51,407 nt of DNA from assembly GCA_003220495.1 (NCBI GenBank), contig QHSP01000049.1, forward strand, positions 1 through 51,407, read 5' to 3'. Below, piece by piece: positions 49,401-51,407 of this stretch (positions are counted from its first letter, which is position 1; each line of letters opens with the position of its first letter). The notes below the pieces were generated by a model, which was not told the origin of the DNA, searched no databases, and saw nothing but the letters and a program-made list of their open reading frames with translations. The position numbers and the translations under genes were made by a program. Source of the stretch: Candidatus Rokuibacteriota bacterium. GTDB taxonomy: Bacteria; Methylomirabilota; Methylomirabilia; Rokubacteriales; CSP1-6.

Positions 49401-51215
49401 ATGCGCTGCAGAGTCGGCCGATTGAGTTGGTTGCTCGTGACTGTCGCTCTTGCGCTGCTACTGACCCAACCCACCTTCGTGGCGGCCGCGGGAAATCCCC
49501 TCTGCCCCGGCGAGGACGTCTTCTTCAATCCGGGCAACGGCGAGGACATCGTCGTGCCTCAGGGCTTCAAGGTCTCGGTATTCAAAAGCGGCCTGAACTT
49601 CCCGACCGCCGTCGCGTTCCGCGGTAACTCTCGGGGGTTCGAAGTGTTCGTTCTCGAATCCGGACACGGCCTGCCCAGCCGCTGCAACGATGAGACGAGC
49701 GCGACCGTCGGAGGCGAGTTCTCGCCGACCAACCCCTTCACGCCGGACATCCTGGTGTTCGACGAGAGAGGAAACCAGATCGGGAAGCTCGCCAAGCCCA
49801 CGGCAAACGGAGGCCTCCTCCCCCATGGCCCGGCAATCGACATCGCGTTCGAGAAGGGCTTCCAGGGCGGGCGGCTCTTCGCCACGGACTCGAACCAGGC
49901 CATCCGCTCACAGGTCCCCGGTGTACAGAACAACAGCTCACGCATCGTGATCGTGAATCCTGATGGGAGCGTCAGCCCGTTCATCACCCGCCTGCCGACC
50001 GGCGATCACCCGGCCGAGCAGATCACTTTCAAGGGTAGCTGGATCTACTGGTCCCAGGGGTCGACGACCAACTCGGGTGTGGTCGGTCGCGACAACGGCG
50101 GCGGCGTGAACCAGCCTGATATCCCGTGTCAGGACATCGTCCTCAGCGACAATCTCTTCGACTCCGGAGGTGGGATCAAGACAAGCGGGTACTCGCCCTT
50201 TGGCGCTGACAACCGCGGAGACACCGTCAGGGCCTTCACTGGAGCGGCGCACCTCGGTGTCTGCGACGGCGCCATCTTGAGAGCGAGGCTCGACGCGAGG
50301 AACCCGGAGAACACGATCGAGCCCTTCTCGTGGGGATACCGTAATCCCTACGGCATTCGGTTCGCACCCCAGGACCACGCCTTGAAGGGCGGGCTATTTG
50401 TGACTGAGAACGGCGAAGACGAGCGGGGCGCGCGGCCAACCAACAACGCCCCGGACCGCCTCCATCTTGCGCAACAGAATCCCGACGGCACTCCGGACTA
50501 CCACGGGTGGCCGGATCGGTTCGGCTTCCTGGATTCGACTCAGTCGGTTTTCAATCCCGTGGGAGGCCCGGGCGACGACAATCAGGCCGCCGTCATTGGC
50601 AAGCCGGTGCAATCCGTGCTCGCGTTCCCGCCCCAGCAGATCACGGCGCCGCTGGCCCTCGAGCCGGCAGACGTCGCGATCGTCGGGCTCGACTTCGTGC
50701 CGGACTCGTTCGTCCACGGTCCGGTCAAGCGCGGTGCGGCGCTTGCCGGCCGCGAGGGGGACTTCGGGTTCTCGAAAGCCAACGGCACACCGGAAGAAGG
50801 GCACGACGTGCAGCTCATCAACTTCAGCAAACCCGGTGAGCCCGTCCAGCTCAAGCTTGAGCGGTTTGCCTTCAACAAGACCTTCGAGCAGGCATTCGTC
50901 TCCCGCATCAGCGGAATCAACCGCCCGGTGGATCTGAAGTTCGGCCCCGACGAGTGCGCGTACCTCGTCGACTACGGCGCGGTGCGGGATTTCGGGCAGT
51001 CCGATCCGGACAGCAGGTTCTGCCCGGCGAAACTGCTGGATGGCATCACCCCCAACCCGGCCTTTCCGGGTTGCCTCACCGACGGCACGGCGCCGCTCGT
51101 CCAGATTCCCGGGACGGGCGTGATCTGGAAGATCTGCGGACCCGCTGCGCCGGCGCGGGACAATGACCGGGACAAGGACCGGGACAAGGACCGGGGGAAG
51201 GACCGGAAAGACTAG
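49401..51215 (+). CDS. Secreted PQQ-type glucose/sorbosone dehydrogenase-like protein
   Basis: About 604 residues from ATG 49401, chosen because AAGGAG and a signal peptide (LLVTVALALLLTQPTFVAAA) follow; the frame is open further upstream without domain content. The mature protein is a beta-propeller of the soluble-aldose/sorbosone dehydrogenase (GSDH) group: VPQGFKVSVFKSGLNFPTAV, DHPAEQITFKGSWIYWSQGS, WGYRNPYGIRFAPQDH and the late GPDECAYLVDYGAV. The function in this subgroup is not proved to be a PQQ dehydrogenase. The last 16-18 residues are a charged repeat (DRDKDRDKDRGKDRKD). Ends before a GC-rich hairpin. Confidence 0.85.
   Translation: MRCRVGRLSWLLVTVALALLLTQPTFVAAAGNPLCPGEDVFFNPGNGEDIVVPQGFKVSVFKSGLNFPTAVAFRGNSRGFEVFVLESGHGLPSRCNDETSATVGGEFSPTNPFTPDILVFDERGNQIGKLAKPTANGGLLPHGPAIDIAFEKGFQGGRLFATDSNQAIRSQVPGVQNNSSRIVIVNPDGSVSPFITRLPTGDHPAEQITFKGSWIYWSQGSTTNSGVVGRDNGGGVNQPDIPCQDIVLSDNLFDSGGGIKTSGYSPFGADNRGDTVRAFTGAAHLGVCDGAILRARLDARNPENTIEPFSWGYRNPYGIRFAPQDHALKGGLFVTENGEDERGARPTNNAPDRLHLAQQNPDGTPDYHGWPDRFGFLDSTQSVFNPVGGPGDDNQAAVIGKPVQSVLAFPPQQITAPLALEPADVAIVGLDFVPDSFVHGPVKRGAALAGREGDFGFSKANGTPEEGHDVQLINFSKPGEPVQLKLERFAFNKTFEQAFVSRISGINRPVDLKFGPDECAYLVDYGAVRDFGQSDPDSRFCPAKLLDGITPNPAFPGCLTDGTAPLVQIPGTGVIWKICGPAAPARDNDRDKDRDKDRGKDRKD
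51157..51204 (+). repeat. Tandem 12-bp repeat encoding the charged tail
   Basis: Four units of the pattern GGGACAAGGACC (51157-51168, 51169-51180, 51181-51192, 51193-51204; the first and last vary by 1-3 bases). Being a multiple of three, changes in copy number keep the frame and alter only the length of the Asp/Arg/Lys tail. Confidence 0.75.
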
Positions 51216-51230
51216 AGTAAGCAGGCGTCG

Positions 51231-51260
51231 GTCAGGGGGGGCGGTTTTCGCCCCCCTGAC
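51231..51260 (+). terminator. GC-rich terminator-like hairpin after the dehydrogenase gene
   Basis: GTCAGGGGGG (51231-51240) and CCCCCCTGAC (51251-51260) form a 10-bp perfect stem around a 10-nt centre that includes TTTT. It lies 15 nt past the stop and 36 nt before the next start. There is no T-run after the stem, so it may stop or stabilise the transcript rather than act as a classical intrinsic terminator. Confidence 0.6.
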
Positions 51261-51296
51261 TCTCACTGACTCCCCAGACGCATCAAGGAGACTGCC

Positions 51297-51407
51297 GTGA
51301 CTCCCGAGACCAGGACCCGGCCCCAGGTGGCGATCATGAACGCGGTCCACGACCTGCCCGTTCTGGTCGCGCGCGACAAGGGATTCTTCAGGGACGAGGG
51401 GCTCGAC
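51297..51407 (+). CDS. NMT1/SsuA-type ABC substrate-binding protein, 3' end cut by window
   Basis: The first 37 codons of a gene running off the window. GTG 51297 follows AAGGAG (51285-51290). The translation contains QVAIMNAVHDLPVLVARDKG and FFRDEGLD, the classical first strand and helix of NMT1/THI5-like and sulfonate/nitrate binding proteins (DLPVLVARDKGFFxxEGLD). There is no signal peptide before this motif, as in some members that act in the cytoplasm, such as 4,5-dihydroxyphthalate decarboxylase-like proteins, so a binding protein is likely but not certain. Confidence 0.7.
   Translation, partial: MTPETRTRPQVAIMNAVHDLPVLVARDKGFFRDEGLD

Noticed and set aside
1-51407. CRISPR arrays, insertion sequences, tRNA/rRNA genes, phage genes
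   Set aside because: No regularly spaced repeats, transposase or integrase motifs, CCA-ended cloverleaf patterns or rRNA-like sequence were noticed on reading; a tRNAscan and IS search would be needed to be certain.

Overview
The window is about 51 kb of high-GC, gene-dense bacterial DNA. Signal peptides, an outer-membrane-type beta-barrel protein (15329-16234), Tat-type signals on the ABC binding proteins and many stand-alone catabolic enzymes point to a Gram-negative, metabolically versatile soil or subsurface bacterium. The mix of ABC substrate-binding proteins, LLM oxidoreductases, CaiB/BaiF transferases, ACMSD-type amidohydrolases, enolase-superfamily and SDR enzymes resembles metagenome-derived Rokubacteria/Methylomirabilota genomes. 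That placement is an inference from gene content, not from a marker gene. I see no rRNA, tRNA, CRISPR array, IS element or prophage.

Layout. 1-5.4 kb: secreted LVIVD-repeat protein (5' cut), an ABC binding protein, a secreted beta-helix protein, then a leftward group of an intact cupin, a truncated cupin and a metallo-beta-lactamase-fold enzyme. 5.5-7.3 kb: a DGPF/YCII protein and an ECF42-type sigma factor, with a sequence in front of the DGPF gene matching the ECF42 promoter. 7.4-15.3 kb: oligopeptide-type binding protein, enolase-superfamily enzyme, HAD phosphatase, CaiB/BaiF transferase, FAD amine oxidase, LLM oxidoreductase, membrane-anchored lytic transglycosylase and a 58-residue Cys/His protein. 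15.3-27.9 kb: a dense catabolic stretch with a second enolase-superfamily enzyme, three SDRs, two NodB-type deacetylases (one PuuE-allantoinase-like), two amidohydrolases, a fumarase/ASL-superfamily lyase, an LLM oxidoreductase and an aldo/keto reductase.

28-34.6 kb: a sugar-type ABC importer (binding protein and two permeases, no ATPase), facing a leftward group of D-2-hydroxyacid dehydrogenase, HpcH/HpaI aldolase and an alanine-racemase homologue that lacks key catalytic residues; then an acetamidase/formamidase pseudogene. 34.6-41.2 kb: NTF2-like protein, 1-Cys peroxiredoxin, leuC-leuD, a DUF188 protein, a stretch of gene debris (copy of the leuD 3' end plus a flavin-reductase fragment), an ABM monooxygenase, an amidase and a damaged flavin reductase. 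41.3-51.4 kb: a second ATPase-less sugar ABC importer with a clear sigma-70-like promoter, a large amidohydrolase, the protocatechuate genes pcaH-pcaG-pcaB, a PQQ-type sugar dehydrogenase with a charged repeat tail, and the start of an NMT1-type binding protein cut by the window end.

The genes mostly serve uptake and oxidation of small organic acids, sugars and aromatics; the only complete pathway step that can be named firmly is protocatechuate to 4-carboxymuconolactone (PcaHG, PcaB). Two features stand out: the altered alanine-racemase homologue, and repeated signs of decay by internal deletion (cupin at 4.2 kb, acetamidase at 34.3 kb, flavin reductase at 40.7 kb, debris at 38.7 kb). A 30-bp identical intergenic palindromic repeat also occurs twice in opposite orientation.
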